DNA from: Chthonomonas sp. UBA2785
GTDB lineage: Bacteria; Armatimonadota; Fimbriimonadia; Fimbriimonadales; Fimbriimonadaceae
Length of the DNA stretch: 64,000 nt
Reading direction: 5' to 3'
Assembly (NCBI GenBank): GCA_002352215.1
Contig: DEIB01000007.1
Location: 52,779 to 116,778 of the forward strand
The notes under the pieces are model-generated. The model saw nothing but the letters and a program-made list of their open reading frames with translations. It was not told where the DNA came from and did not search any database. Numbering within the stretch: the stretch's first letter is position 1; every line of letters begins with the position of its first letter. The position numbers and the translations under genes were made by a program. This document shows, piece after piece, positions 17,188-26,279 of the stretch.

Positions 17188-20100
17188 ATGCGTATCTCCA
17201 TGCGTTTCGGGGCCTGGGCGGTCATGGCGTTAGCCGTGGCGGCATCGGCCTCCGCACAAGATAAGGTCTTACTCACATTCTCACCTTCGGCGGGCGCCCT
17301 GTGGCGTTCGGTACTGAACGTGAATGGAAAGGCGACCATCGAAGGCCAGGCCCTCGAATTTAGTATCACCGATGAATCCGAGACCAAGGCCAGCAGCGTC
17401 AGCGATGGTTCGGTCACCACGGAATCCAAGACGGTGTCCTCCATCATCAGCGTCAACGGTGAAGAGCAGGACAACGAAGTTTCCGGCAACGTGGTGAAAG
17501 CCGTGCAAGGGGCCAACGGCGCCCTCCAAAAGCAGTCCGGATTTGAAGACGACGATGACCTGGGCCCGCGCCTCGGCCAAGCGTTCACGCTCGTGTTTGC
17601 CGACAAGCCGGTGGGCGTGGGCGATACCTGGACGTACTCCTATCCGCGCGCGTCCAAGTCGGACGGTCTAGTGGCGGCCGATTTCTCCGCCAAGCTCGTG
17701 GCCTTTGATGGCGCGAGCGACGAAGGCCTTGCACAAATCGAAGCGACCTACAAGGAACGAGATACCGAAGAAAAGATGTCCGTGACGATGACCGCTTGGG
17801 TGGACCCCACCACGGGCGTCATCAAGAAGTCGGAGTTCAAGATCATCGGCATGCCGCTCGGCCTGCCGGGTAACCCGGAATTCACGGGTTCGATGGAGCT
17901 CAAGTCTTACAAGGCGGCCTCCGATGTCACCGAAGACACCACTGCCCCCGCTCAAGAGGGTGAAGGTGAGGAAGAAGAAGGCGACAACATCGATAGCACC
18001 GTCGAGGACTTCACCAAGATGGACGGCCTCTTCCCCCTCTACGTGAAGGAAGAAGACGGCGAGAAGACCATCTACATGGAGATCAAGCGCTCGCAACTGG
18101 ACAAGTGGACGATGCTGCAAGCTACGGCCGCTTCGGGCACCAGCTCGCAAGTGGTGATGGGCGACCCGCTCGTTGACCTCCTGTTCCAATTCCGCGAAGT
18201 GCAACCCGGTCGCCTGACCGTGGTGGTGCCGAATTACCGACTGATTGCCGACCCCGAACTGCCGATCGCTAACATCATTGCCAATTCGTTTGCGCCCAGC
18301 TACCTCGATACGTTTGACATCGAGGCCACGCAGAAGGATCGCGACAGCGTGCTCATCGACGTCAGCGACTTCTTTAAGGGCGACGTGGCGGGCATAGAAG
18401 CTCGATTCCAGGGCGGCGGTGGCCTTCTTGGCGGGGGCGCCAGCTACTCGCTGGACCGCGACAACACGTTCGTTCAGGAGATCAAGAACTTCCCGATGAA
18501 CACTGTGGTGCGCAGCACCTACACCTTTGCCGACGGCAACGCCCCCACGGGGATTGAATCTGCCATCTACGGCGGTGGCGTGAATGCCGATGGCCGCTCC
18601 GTGGTCGTCAATGTGAATTACAACCTCTACCAATTGCCGGAGAACAACGGCTACGTGCCGCGACTCTTCGACGAACGTGTGGGTTACTTCACGGCGACTC
18701 TGGAAGACTTCAGCGACCCGACCGCGCAAGACCGACGCGTCAAGCACGTGATGCGCTGGAATCTCCGCAAGGCGAACCCCAGCCAGGCCGTGAGCGATCC
18801 GGTCGAGCCGATCGTGTTCTACTTGGATAAGGGCATTCCAGAGGAGTTCCGCAAGGCCACCCGCGACGGGATCCTGCTGTGGAACGAACCCATGCGCGCC
18901 GCTGGTTTCAGCAACGCCATTGTGGTGAAGGACATGCCGGAAGACGCGGACTTTGACCACGCCGACATGCGCTACAACACCATCCGGTTTGTAGCCTCGC
19001 CGGATGCCGCCTACGCCGTGGCTCTGTTCCGTGTGAACCCACTGACGGGCCAGATCATGAACTCGAGCATTACGTTCGACATCAACTATCTGAGCTTCGA
19101 AGCCAACAGCAACGAAATCGCGCAGATGATGGCGCGCCGCGCCGCTTCGTTCCTCGGCATTGAACTGCCGGAAGCGGAGAAGAAGACGCAGCGATGCAAC
19201 GTGTGCGGTATGTCTCACGAGGGCCAGCTGATGCGGGCCACGGGCATGCTGGAAGCTTCTTCCGTGAACGAAGAAGAGCGCGAGCGCTATCTCTACCAAG
19301 CGGTCCGCCACACGGTGGCCCACGAGTTCGGCCACATTCTGGGCCTGCGCCACAACTTTGTGGCCTCGACCCAGCTGACCTTTGCGCAAATGAACGACCC
19401 GGCGATGGTGGCCAAGTACGGCACCTCGGCTTCGGTGATGGACTACGTGCCCTACAACCTGAATGCGGTGAACAACCCCAACGTTCCTTACTATGCCGAA
19501 CTCGGCACCTACGACAAGTGGGCGATCCGCTGGGGCTACTCGGATGTGCCGGGCACCACGGCCGATGCCGAGGCCGGCGCGCTGCGCGCCATTGCCAACC
19601 AGGGTGTCCAAGAGGGCTTCGCCTATCGCACCGACCAGCACGCGGACTCTTTCGACCCGTTCGTGCAGCGGTTCGACCTGAGCAAGAACCCCATGGACTA
19701 CTCCATGGCGATGATGACTCGCACCAAGAAGCTCATCACCGAGCTTCGCGACAAGGAGCCGAAGAACGGCGAAAACTACAGCCAACTCACCAACCGCTTC
19801 GGCAACTTGGTGAACATGCACCTCAGCGCGGCGTTCAGCGTCGTGTCGTTCATCGGTGGCGTGGAACAGCGCACGGCGATCCGAGGCACGTCTTCGGATG
19901 GTCCGACGTCCATTCCGGTCTCGGCCGGCCAGCAGCGCGCGGCCCTGCGGATGATCAACGAGAACATCTTCGCGGCCGGTGCCCTGGACTTCCCGAAGGA
20001 CCTCTTCCGGTACTTCTCGGAAGACCTGCGCGATGACTACGGCCTGGCGGAAAATCCGAACCCGTGGAATGTGCGCACGCAGATCAGCACCTTCCCCCAA

Positions 20101-20556
20101 ATGTTCCTGAACATGGTGCTGAGCTCGCCGACGCTGGAACGCGTGGCCAACAACGAGTACAAGGCGCTGCCGGGCGAGGAGCGGTTCACCGTCTCCGAGA
20201 TCTTCGGCACCCTGACGCGAAGCCTCTTCACGGAGCTGCCGGCCGGCCAAGCGGTGGACCCGATCCGCCGCGAACTCCAGACGGCGTACGTGACGCGACT
20301 GATCGACCTGGGCGTAAAGGGCGCCCCGGGCGGAGCTTCGGAAGCCAACTTCATCGCGCGGGCGCACCTCAAGGGCGTGCTGGCGGTGTTCAAGGCCAAC
20401 CAAAGCAAGGTCAAGGACGAAACCACGTCGCTCTACGTGGCCGACATGATCGAGCGCATCGAACGCAACCTCAACGCCCAGGAAGTGCTGGGTGCGGGTG
20501 GCGGTGGTGGCGGCGGCGACCTCCTGCAGATGCTGCTAGGCGGCCGCAAGCCCTGA
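17188..20556 (+). CDS. Large secreted zinc-dependent metalloprotease (DUF5117/DUF4953 type)
   Basis: A 1122-residue exported protein. A signal peptide with AxA-like cleavage (MALAVAASASAQ) is followed by a beta-rich N-terminal region (about 25-270) and an acidic linker (about 252-275). Then come a DUF5117-like domain and a metzincin-type catalytic motif H712-E-F-G-H716-I-L-G-L-R-H722, with CNVCGM about 40 residues earlier. The part after the motif includes SVMDYVPYN, the position expected for the Met-turn. The C-terminus is a Gly-rich stretch plus LLQMLLGGRKP. Family members are periplasmic or cell-surface proteases, often of unknown substrate. The gene stands alone, with the next strong signal a terminator at 20.57 kb. 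Confidence 0.85.
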   Translation: MRISMRFGAWAVMALAVAASASAQDKVLLTFSPSAGALWRSVLNVNGKATIEGQALEFSITDESETKASSVSDGSVTTESKTVSSIISVNGEEQDNEVSGNVVKAVQGANGALQKQSGFEDDDDLGPRLGQAFTLVFADKPVGVGDTWTYSYPRASKSDGLVAADFSAKLVAFDGASDEGLAQIEATYKERDTEEKMSVTMTAWVDPTTGVIKKSEFKIIGMPLGLPGNPEFTGSMELKSYKAASDVTEDTTAPAQEGEGEEEEGDNIDSTVEDFTKMDGLFPLYVKEEDGEKTIYMEIKRSQLDKWTMLQATAASGTSSQVVMGDPLVDLLFQFREVQPGRLTVVVPNYRLIADPELPIANIIANSFAPSYLDTFDIEATQKDRDSVLIDVSDFFKGDVAGIEARFQGGGGLLGGGASYSLDRDNTFVQEIKNFPMNTVVRSTYTFADGNAPTGIESAIYGGGVNADGRSVVVNVNYNLYQLPENNGYVPRLFDERVGYFTATLEDFSDPTAQDRRVKHVMRWNLRKANPSQAVSDPVEPIVFYLDKGIPEEFRKATRDGILLWNEPMRAAGFSNAIVVKDMPEDADFDHADMRYNTIRFVASPDAAYAVALFRVNPLTGQIMNSSITFDINYLSFEANSNEIAQMMARRAASFLGIELPEAEKKTQRCNVCGMSHEGQLMRATGMLEASSVNEEERERYLYQAVRHTVAHEFGHILGLRHNFVASTQLTFAQMNDPAMVAKYGTSASVMDYVPYNLNAVNNPNVPYYAELGTYDKWAIRWGYSDVPGTTADAEAGALRAIANQGVQEGFAYRTDQHADSFDPFVQRFDLSKNPMDYSMAMMTRTKKLITELRDKEPKNGENYSQLTNRFGNLVNMHLSAAFSVVSFIGGVEQRTAIRGTSSDGPTSIPVSAGQQRAALRMINENIFAAGALDFPKDLFRYFSEDLRDDYGLAENPNPWNVRTQISTFPQMFLNMVLSSPTLERVANNEYKALPGEERFTVSEIFGTLTRSLFTELPAGQAVDPIRRELQTAYVTRLIDLGVKGAPGGASEANFIARAHLKGVLAVFKANQSKVKDETTSLYVADMIERIERNLNAQEVLGAGGGGGGGDLLQMLLGGRKP

Positions 20557-20571
20557 TCGGCGCTTGACACA

Positions 20572-20617
20572 AAGAAACCCCACGGGCTCTTGGTGAGCCG
20601 GTGGGGTTTCTTGCTTT
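20572..20617. terminator. Strong bidirectional terminator
   Basis: Twelve-base perfect stem aagaaaccccac (20572-20583) with gtggggtttctt (20601-20612), extended inward by ggctc/gagcc around a ttggt loop, with T-rich runs on both strands (TTGCTTTT forward, TTTCTTTGTG reverse). Lies between the convergent metalloprotease and M28 peptidase genes. Confidence 0.9.
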
Positions 20618-20629
20618 TAGCGGTTCGTG

Positions 20630-21775
20630 TTACTCGGCCAGCACGGGCACGCCGCCGGCGGCCCCCACGGCAAAGATGTGGTCGTCTTTGTTCACCAGCG
20701 GCACGGTGGCCCGCTCGACTTCGCCCACGGCCATTGAGCCTTGCCACTCGGCGCTGGCGGTGTCGCGCCAATAGACGGTGTAAGGCACGCCCGGTTCACC
20801 TTCCCAGGTCAGGGTGGTGTCGTGGGTTTGGTCGCGCACCAGCGTCACCTTGGTGGGGGCGGGCAGGGCATGGGCCAGGCTCCACACGGCCGCCAGGTTG
20901 GCGCGGGTCACGTTGGCCAGGTAGTCAAAGTCCATGTGCTGAACGAGGTCATCCGGGGTGTGCTGGTGCTTGAACTCCTCGTGAACCTCGATGAAGCGCA
21001 CCGCCGAGAAGCCCTGCAGCACAAACGGGGTGTGGTCGCCTCCGCGCCCGAACCGGTCGCGGCGCAGCACGAGCTTGACGGTGAAGTCATCCACCGCCTG
21101 GCGCACCGTCCATTCAATGAAGCGGGCCAGTTCGCGGCTGTCGTGGTTCTCACCCTCTTCGCTGAAAACGCGCACCTGCTTGGTGTTCTCCTGGCCGCCA
21201 AGGTTGCGGCTGCTGCCCACGGTGTCGTTGTTCAGCATGGCGACGAGGGGCCAGTTTTCGTCCTTGGCGCGCTGGGCGAGGGCGGTGGCCCCCAGCAGGC
21301 CCTGTTCTTCGCCCGTAAAGGCCACAAATTTGATGGTGCGGCGGGGTTGGGTGCCCGCCAGTTGCCGCGCGAGTTCAAGGGTCAGTGCGACGCCGCTGGC
21401 GTCGTCGTTGGCGCCGGGGGCCGGGCCTTCGGTGGGGGCTACGGAAAGGTTCAGCGAATCCAGGTGGGCGCCGATGATGATGGTCTCGGGGCTGCTTCCC
21501 TTGAGGGTGGCGACCACCTGCACGCACGGGGTGGGCTGGGGCACGCGTCGGCCTTGGGGCAGGGTGTATTCCATCAGCTCGACCTCCAGGCCCGGGATGG
21601 CGCGGTATTCATCGGCCAGCCACGCGGCGGCTTGGTGCACTTCCTTGGAGAGGGAGTTGCGGGTGGGGTAGCTGGACAGGTGGGTGACGGTGGCGCGCAG
21701 GCGGGCCGGGTCCACGGCTTGGAGCTTGAGGCTGAGGGCGTCGCTCTGAATCGCCACCAGGAGTGCGGCAAACAT
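20630..21775 (-). CDS. M28-family zinc aminopeptidase, exported
   Basis: A 381-residue protein with a short hydrophobic N-terminus (MFAALLVAIQS) that probably acts as an export signal. The M28 metal sites are visible: GAHLDS (first His/Asp), GANDDASGVALTLELAR (bridging Asp), FTGEEQGLLGA (catalytic Glu-Glu), MLNNDTVG (third Asp), and HTPDDL (last His). After the catalytic domain the C-terminal about 85 residues read like a fibronectin-type beta-sandwich (VTLVRDQTHDTTLTWEGEPGVPYTVYWRD). It likely removes N-terminal amino acids from peptides in the periplasm, a role that would fit beside the large metalloprotease. The tRNA-Pro lies 29 bases upstream. Confidence 0.85.
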   Translation of the reverse strand: MFAALLVAIQSDALSLKLQAVDPARLRATVTHLSSYPTRNSLSKEVHQAAAWLADEYRAIPGLEVELMEYTLPQGRRVPQPTPCVQVVATLKGSSPETIIIGAHLDSLNLSVAPTEGPAPGANDDASGVALTLELARQLAGTQPRRTIKFVAFTGEEQGLLGATALAQRAKDENWPLVAMLNNDTVGSSRNLGGQENTKQVRVFSEEGENHDSRELARFIEWTVRQAVDDFTVKLVLRRDRFGRGGDHTPFVLQGFSAVRFIEVHEEFKHQHTPDDLVQHMDFDYLANVTRANLAAVWSLAHALPAPTKVTLVRDQTHDTTLTWEGEPGVPYTVYWRDTASAEWQGSMAVGEVERATVPLVNKDDHIFAVGAAGGVPVLAE

Positions 21776-21804
21776 GGCTCATAGTAGCCGAAAATGTGCC
21801 GAGG

Positions 21805-21880
21805 TGGTCGAGGCGGCCGGGCTCGAACCGGCGACCTTCGGCTCCCAAAGCCGACGCGCTACCAACTGCGCTACGCCTCG
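21805..21880 (-). tRNA. tRNA-Pro (anticodon TGG), CCA encoded
   Basis: A 76-base cloverleaf on the reverse strand: acceptor stem CGAGGCG/CGCCTCG, D-arm with AGCGCAGTTGGTAGCGC, anticodon stem TCGGC/GCCGA with loop TTTGGGA (anticodon TGG), and T-arm GCCGG-TTCGAGC-CCGGC. The discriminator A and the CCA end are encoded (tggt at 21805-21808 on the forward strand). All four stems pair fully by eye. Confidence 0.95.
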
Positions 21881-21917
21881 CAACGCCCGCTAGGATACCG
21901 GAGGGGTGCGGGTGAGG

Positions 21918-22634
21918 TTAGGGATTGCTCTTGGCGTTGCGCCTGGCTTGCCATTCCTCGATCTGTTTGATCTCATCTGGGTTCAGCCTTGCGATTACAA
22001 TGCCAGCGACATCGCCCAACTCGCTGTCTTTGTGGCAATTCAGGCAGGTTTTGTCCTTCAGGACGACCGGTCGTGCTTCCATAAGGCCGTCATCATTCTT
22101 CCATCTTAGATTGCCACGGTACCCAGCTTCATAGTAGTTAGCTGCTTCCTTGGCCAATGGTTCAAGCATCAATTTCGATTGATTTCTTTCTTGGACAACT
22201 ACAACACCACTGCTTGAAATGGCCTTTGCGGCCCAAGAGTTGGGTTCGATGGGAGACGTACTATTTCCGAACAAGAGAAGTCCTGAGTCACTGCTGTTTC
22301 TCGGACCCCCAATAGTGTGATCACCGATCTTGATTGGCAATGCCCGACTGAAACCTAGTTTGGTTTCAGTGACTTCTATTGGAGCTTCCAAAGAATCTAC
22401 AACGTAATCAACCAAGTCTTGCAGACGATTCCTGAATATAGGTCTATGAGCCTTCTGCAGTTCCGCCGGAACTTCAAGAGGAGTCACAACTTCGGAAGTT
22501 CCGACCCCTGATGACTCCGCCTGAACCACCCGCACCGGCGACCCCCCACGGCACCCCCCCACCGGCACGCTGGCGGCCAGGGCCAGCGCAAGGCAGGCCC
22601 CGCCAAGGCCGAATCCAGTAGGTTTCCTTATCAT
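21918..22634 (-). CDS. Tll0287-like c-type heme lipoprotein (copy 1, lower G+C)
   Basis: A 238-residue exported protein with a lipoprotein-like signal (VPVGGC). A single CxxCH heme-binding motif, C-L-N-C-H, lies near residue 200. The surrounding layout (helix AKEAANYYEAGYRGNLRWKN, then GLMEARPVVLKDKTCLNCHKDSELGDVAGIV) matches the Tll0287-like/DUF3365 family of small periplasmic heme proteins, proposed redox or signalling modules. It aligns with the next gene over its C-terminal part. Four 60-base lines inside it (22141-22380) average about 47% G+C by count, well below the window's norm. This suggests a different history or relaxed constraint. Confidence 0.75.
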   Translation of the reverse strand: MIRKPTGFGLGGACLALALAASVPVGGCRGGSPVRVVQAESSGVGTSEVVTPLEVPAELQKAHRPIFRNRLQDLVDYVVDSLEAPIEVTETKLGFSRALPIKIGDHTIGGPRNSSDSGLLLFGNSTSPIEPNSWAAKAISSSGVVVVQERNQSKLMLEPLAKEAANYYEAGYRGNLRWKNDDGLMEARPVVLKDKTCLNCHKDSELGDVAGIVIARLNPDEIKQIEEWQARRNAKSNP

Positions 22635-22754
22635 GGAAAATACAACATTACCGCAAGCAATTTGGTTCCAGCCATCGTCCGCATGGAATCAAAAAAGAAG
22701 AAGCCCGACTGGGGGAAGTATCCACCAGCCGGGCAATCCTCATCCAATTCCTGC

Positions 22755-23408
22755 TTACGGGGCTTCGCTTGTCGCTTTGCGGAATTCCACCATCTCATCC
22801 GGGGAAAGCCGCGCCAGCACAATGCCGGCCATATCACCCGGCTTGCTATCCGTGTGGCACTTGGCACAGTCGGCTTTGGTAATCACGACCGGACGCGCCT
22901 CAATCACGCCGATTTCGGTGCGCCAGCGCAGGGGCCCGCGGAAACCTGCCTCATAGTAGGGAGAAGCTTGCTTGGCGTACGGGAGCAGAGTCTTCATTTC
23001 GGATTGGCCCACCAAGCCGCGCGAACTGTAGCCAAATCGCTTGGGTTTCCAATCGTAGGGATCATAGGGCTCCGTACCGTTACCGTAAAGAACGCCCAGA
23101 TTGCCCGTTGTCTCGATGATGTGAGATCCGATCTTGGTGGCGGGGATGCGCGAAACTCCAAACGGCCCTTCGCGAAGGTTGTCAATGTTCTCAAGCTCGT
23201 GCTTCGCGCGGCCCAAGAATTGATCGAAGTACTCCTGGAAAACGGGCTCGTGGGCGTAGCGCAGCTCGGCGGGTACCTCCACCTTGGTCTCCTTCACGGG
23301 CGAGGTCTTGCCGGTTTCCGAAGATCGGTTCAGGCTCGTGGCGGTGGGGACGAGGAGGCCAACGGCCAGTGTGGTCGTCGCAAAAACCCAAAGCGAACGG
23401 GCCTTCAT
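22755..23408 (-). CDS. Tll0287-like c-type heme protein (copy 2)
   Basis: A 217-residue exported protein with an uncleaved or Sec-type signal (SLWVFATTTLAVGLLVPTATS) and one C-A-K-C-H heme motif near residue 183. The block YAKQASPYYEAGFRGPLRWRTEIGVIEARPVVITKADCAKCHTDSKPGDMAGIVLARLSPDE parallels copy 1 almost segment by segment, with the same helices and spacing. Unlike copy 1 it keeps the G+C-rich composition of its surroundings (about 62% over 22921-23040). The two lie head-to-tail, 120 bases apart, on the reverse strand and divergent from dapL. No cytochrome maturation genes are near. Confidence 0.78.
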   Translation of the reverse strand: MKARSLWVFATTTLAVGLLVPTATSLNRSSETGKTSPVKETKVEVPAELRYAHEPVFQEYFDQFLGRAKHELENIDNLREGPFGVSRIPATKIGSHIIETTGNLGVLYGNGTEPYDPYDWKPKRFGYSSRGLVGQSEMKTLLPYAKQASPYYEAGFRGPLRWRTEIGVIEARPVVITKADCAKCHTDSKPGDMAGIVLARLSPDEMVEFRKATSEAP

Positions 23409-23501
23409 ATCTCCTTGGACGCCCGCGCCGAACTATCGTTACACTTCGCGTGATCCCCAGGGGGCCCGGAACCCAGAACCGAGGGTGTTAGACTCGTTCT
23501 C

Positions 23502-24695
23502 ATGCCACGCGCCTCTGCCCGTTTGGAATTGATTCCGCCGTATCTGTTTGCCGAAATCAGCCGAATCAAGCGCGAGGCCATCGCCGCCGGCCACGATGTG
23601 ATTGACCTCGGCATTGGCGACCCGGATATCCCCACCCCCGCCTCCGTCATCGACGCGCTGGCCGACGCCGCCCGCAACCCGGCCACCCACCGCTACGACG
23701 AGAGCCCGAAGGGTTGGGAACCGTTCCTGGAGGCCGCCGCCAACTTCTATCACCGCGAGTTCGGCGTGCAACTGGACCCGGCCACCGAGATCGGGCAGGT
23801 GATTGGCAGCAAAGAGGGCCTGGCGCACCTGGCGTGGGCGTACCTCGATCCGGGTGATGTGGCGATTGTGCCGAACCCCGGCTACCCCGTCAGTGCCATC
23901 CACGCCCGCATGGCCGGCGCCGACCTCTACGAGACCGAGCTGAACTCCAAGAACGCCTACATGCCCGACCTGAGCGAAATCCCGACGGAGATCGCGAAGC
24001 GCGCCAAGCTGTTCCACGTGTGCTACCCGGGCAACCCCACGGGTCGCCCCGCGACCCCGGGCTTCTACCAAGACCTCATCCGGTTCTGCCGGGAGTACGA
24101 CATCCTCGCCGTCGGAGACATGGCCTACGCCAACGTCTGCTTTGACGGCTGGAAGAACCCCACCCTGTTGCAGATGGAAGGGGCCAAGGACGTGGCGATC
24201 GAGTTCCACTCGCTCAGCAAGATCTTCAACATGACGGGCTGGCGCCTGGGCTTCACGGCGGGCAACCCCGATGCGGTGAACACTCTGCAAAAGCTGAAGA
24301 GCAACATTGACAGTAAGGCGTTCCCGGCCGTGGCCGAAGCGGGGGCCTACGCCCTCAATCATGTGAGCAACCAAGCCACGCTGGATATCTATCAGCGCCG
24401 CCGCGATGCCCTGGTGGATGGCCTGCGCAGCATTGGCTGGCAAGTGGAGCGGCCAGTGGCTTCGCTCTACGTGTGGGCACCCGTGCCGAACCCCAACATG
24501 ACGAGCGCCGAGTTCGCCAAGGCCCTGCTGGAGAAGGCACACGTGCTGTGCATCCCCGGCAACGGCTATGGCACGGCTGGCGAAGGCTACGTGCGGTTCT
24601 CGCTGACCCTGCTGGGCGACCAGAACGGGGAGCGATTTGCCGAAGCCGTGCGCCGCATCGCCGCCTCCGGGCTGATTGCTGCTCCCGTCGCATGA
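23502..24695 (+). CDS. dapL: LL-diaminopimelate aminotransferase (DapL-type)
   Basis: A 397-residue class I/II PLP aminotransferase. DapL converts tetrahydrodipicolinate directly to LL-diaminopimelate, a shortcut to lysine and cell-wall diaminopimelate. Seen: IPPYLFAEISRIKREAIAAGHDVIDLGIGDPDIPTP, RYDESPKGWEPF, IGSKEGLAHLAWAYLDPGD, CYPGNPTGRPA, the PLP-lysine motif HSLSKIFNMTGWRLGF (Lys240), and IDSKAFPAVAEAGAYAL. The sequence pattern is of the DapL2 group; a generic aspartate-type aminotransferase is the alternative. folC starts inside its stop codon (ATGA). Confidence 0.87.
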   Translation: MPRASARLELIPPYLFAEISRIKREAIAAGHDVIDLGIGDPDIPTPASVIDALADAARNPATHRYDESPKGWEPFLEAAANFYHREFGVQLDPATEIGQVIGSKEGLAHLAWAYLDPGDVAIVPNPGYPVSAIHARMAGADLYETELNSKNAYMPDLSEIPTEIAKRAKLFHVCYPGNPTGRPATPGFYQDLIRFCREYDILAVGDMAYANVCFDGWKNPTLLQMEGAKDVAIEFHSLSKIFNMTGWRLGFTAGNPDAVNTLQKLKSNIDSKAFPAVAEAGAYALNHVSNQATLDIYQRRRDALVDGLRSIGWQVERPVASLYVWAPVPNPNMTSAEFAKALLEKAHVLCIPGNGYGTAGEGYVRFSLTLLGDQNGERFAEAVRRIAASGLIAAPVA

Positions 24696-25972
24696 GCCTG
24701 AGCTACGAAGAGGCCCTGGCCGCGCTGAATAACTACCCTCGCCGCGAATGGCGGCTGGGGTTGGACCGCATGGCGGCATTTTGCGAGCGGCTGGGCCTGG
24801 CCGGGCGACTGGGCGAAACGGGCTCGCCCGCCTTTGTCCATATCGCGGGCACCAACGGCAAGGGCACCACAACGTCCTTTGCCCAGAGCCTGCTGGTGAG
24901 TCAGGGCTACCGCACGGGCGCGGCGTATTCGCCTTACGTCTACGACGTCCGTGAGCGGGTTCAACTCGGGCGGGATCTGATCTCGCGGGAGCACTTTGGC
25001 GAATGGGTGGGGCGGCTGCTGCAGGTGGCCGAGAGCATGGAGAGCGACCCCATGGGCGCGCCCACCGAGTTTGAATTCAAGACCGCGCTGGGCTTTGCGT
25101 ATTGGAACGCCCAAGCCTGCGATGCGGTGGCGCTGGAAGTCGGCCTGGGTGGCCGCCTGGATGCCACCAACGTGGTGACCCCCGCCTGCAGCGTCATTGT
25201 CAGCATCGGGATGGACCACATGGAGTACCTCGGCGATACCCTCGCCAAGATCGCGACCGAAAAGGCCGGCATCATCAAGCCCGGTCGCCCGGTGGTGGTT
25301 GGCCCGATGGCCGATGAGGCGCGAGAGGCGATCGAATTGATTGCCCAAGAGCGGGGAAGTGAGCTGTGGCAATTTGGCCGCGAGATTGAGCTGCGGCCCG
25401 AACCCGCCGGATGGACCGTGCGCACCCCGGTTGGGGAAGTGAGCGGCCTGCAGCCGCGCCTGAAGGGCGCCATGACCCCCACCAATATGGCACTGGCGGT
25501 GAGTGCTCTGTACGCGGGTGGACTAAGGCACGACGAGGAGGCCCTGCGCGAAGGGGTGCGCCTAGCGACCATCCCCGGGCGATTTGAAGAACGTACGATA
25601 GATGGCCAGCGCTGGGTGCTGGATGGCGCCCACAATGCCCCGGCGGCGGCCGCCCTTGCGGCCGGCCTGATGCAGGAGGGGTACCGGGAAGTGAACCTGG
25701 TTACCGGGATGCTGACCGGCCACGATCCCGAACACTTTGCCGAAACCCTGGCCCCCTGCGTGCGCCAGGTCTTTGCCGCGCCCATTGATTGGCCGCGCAC
25801 CCAACCCGCTGAGGCCGTGGCCCATGCATGGGAAAGCCTCGGCCGCCCCGTTACGATTTGCGAGAGCGTGGCCGAGGCCGTCTGTCGTGCCCAAGCTGCG
25901 GCGGGCGACGTGGTCGCCACTGGCAGCTTCTATCTGCTGAGTGAAGTGGACGCGGCTTTACGAGCGGAATGA
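24692..25972 (+). CDS. folC: Folylpolyglutamate synthase / dihydrofolate synthase
   Basis: A 426-residue Mur-ligase-family enzyme that adds glutamate to folates (and, in bifunctional forms, to dihydropteroate). Signatures: HIAGTNGKGTTTSF (P-loop), YSPYVYDVRERVQLGRDLI, EFEFKTALGFAYW, EVGLGGRLDATNVV, and SIGMDHMEYLGDTLAKIATEKAGIIKPGRPVV, then LDGAHNAPAAAAL. Start ATG 24692 overlaps the dapL stop (ATGA); the frame is open upstream to 24473 but that extension lies within dapL. The 3' end overlaps the convergent small gene by 15 bases. Confidence 0.93.
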   Translation: MSLSYEEALAALNNYPRREWRLGLDRMAAFCERLGLAGRLGETGSPAFVHIAGTNGKGTTTSFAQSLLVSQGYRTGAAYSPYVYDVRERVQLGRDLISREHFGEWVGRLLQVAESMESDPMGAPTEFEFKTALGFAYWNAQACDAVALEVGLGGRLDATNVVTPACSVIVSIGMDHMEYLGDTLAKIATEKAGIIKPGRPVVVGPMADEAREAIELIAQERGSELWQFGREIELRPEPAGWTVRTPVGEVSGLQPRLKGAMTPTNMALAVSALYAGGLRHDEEALREGVRLATIPGRFEERTIDGQRWVLDGAHNAPAAAALAAGLMQEGYREVNLVTGMLTGHDPEHFAETLAPCVRQVFAAPIDWPRTQPAEAVAHAWESLGRPVTICESVAEAVCRAQAAAGDVVATGSFYLLSEVDAALRAE

Positions 25973-26200
25973 ACAGTCAATCACGACGTCCTTCACTCGG
26001 CCCGTCTGCTTGAGATAGCCCGCGATGTTCTCGCATTCCTTGCGCAGATCCGGCGGGCCACCCTTGTAAGACTTGAGCGAACCCCGGATGTACGCCACGT
26101 GGTGCATCACGCGCAGGTCGGCTTGCGTCACGTCAATCTGGCGGCGATTGAACTCGCGGCGCAAGTATTTGGTTGCTTCTACATCTGCCGGATCGGCCAT
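25958..26200 (-). CDS. Small unknown protein, possibly BON-like
   Basis: An 80-residue cytoplasmic protein with no signal or membrane segment. The pattern LRREFNRRQIDVTQADLRV, then VAYIRGSLKS and, later, VKDVVIDCSFR, with alternating helix and strand and a VAYIRG-like strand, resembles the BON (OsmY/nodulation) fold used for membrane association. That reading is a guess. It overlaps folC tail-to-tail by 15 bases and lies after the hppA terminator, so it is probably a separate transcript. Confidence 0.5.
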   Translation of the reverse strand: MADPADVEATKYLRREFNRRQIDVTQADLRVMHHVAYIRGSLKSYKGGPPDLRKECENIAGYLKQTGRVKDVVIDCSFRS

Positions 26201-26215
26201 GCCCTTAGTTTAGCG

Positions 26216-26256
26216 AAAAAAAACGGGCTCGCACTCTATTGAATGCGAGCCCGTTT
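26216..26256 (-). terminator. Strong terminator of hppA
   Basis: A perfect 13-bp stem aaacgggctcgca (26221-26233) with tgcgagcccgttt (26244-26256) and a 10-base loop. On the reverse strand it is followed by eight T residues (AAAAAAAA at 26216-26223). It is the end of the hppA transcript. Confidence 0.9.
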
Positions 26257-26279
26257 GCCTTGCGAGGCAGGGAAGGTGC

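Noticed and set aside
17668..20403. A 911-codon open frame antisense to the metalloprotease
   Set aside because: Same mirror effect from high G+C; the metalloprotease has the signal peptide and zinc motif.
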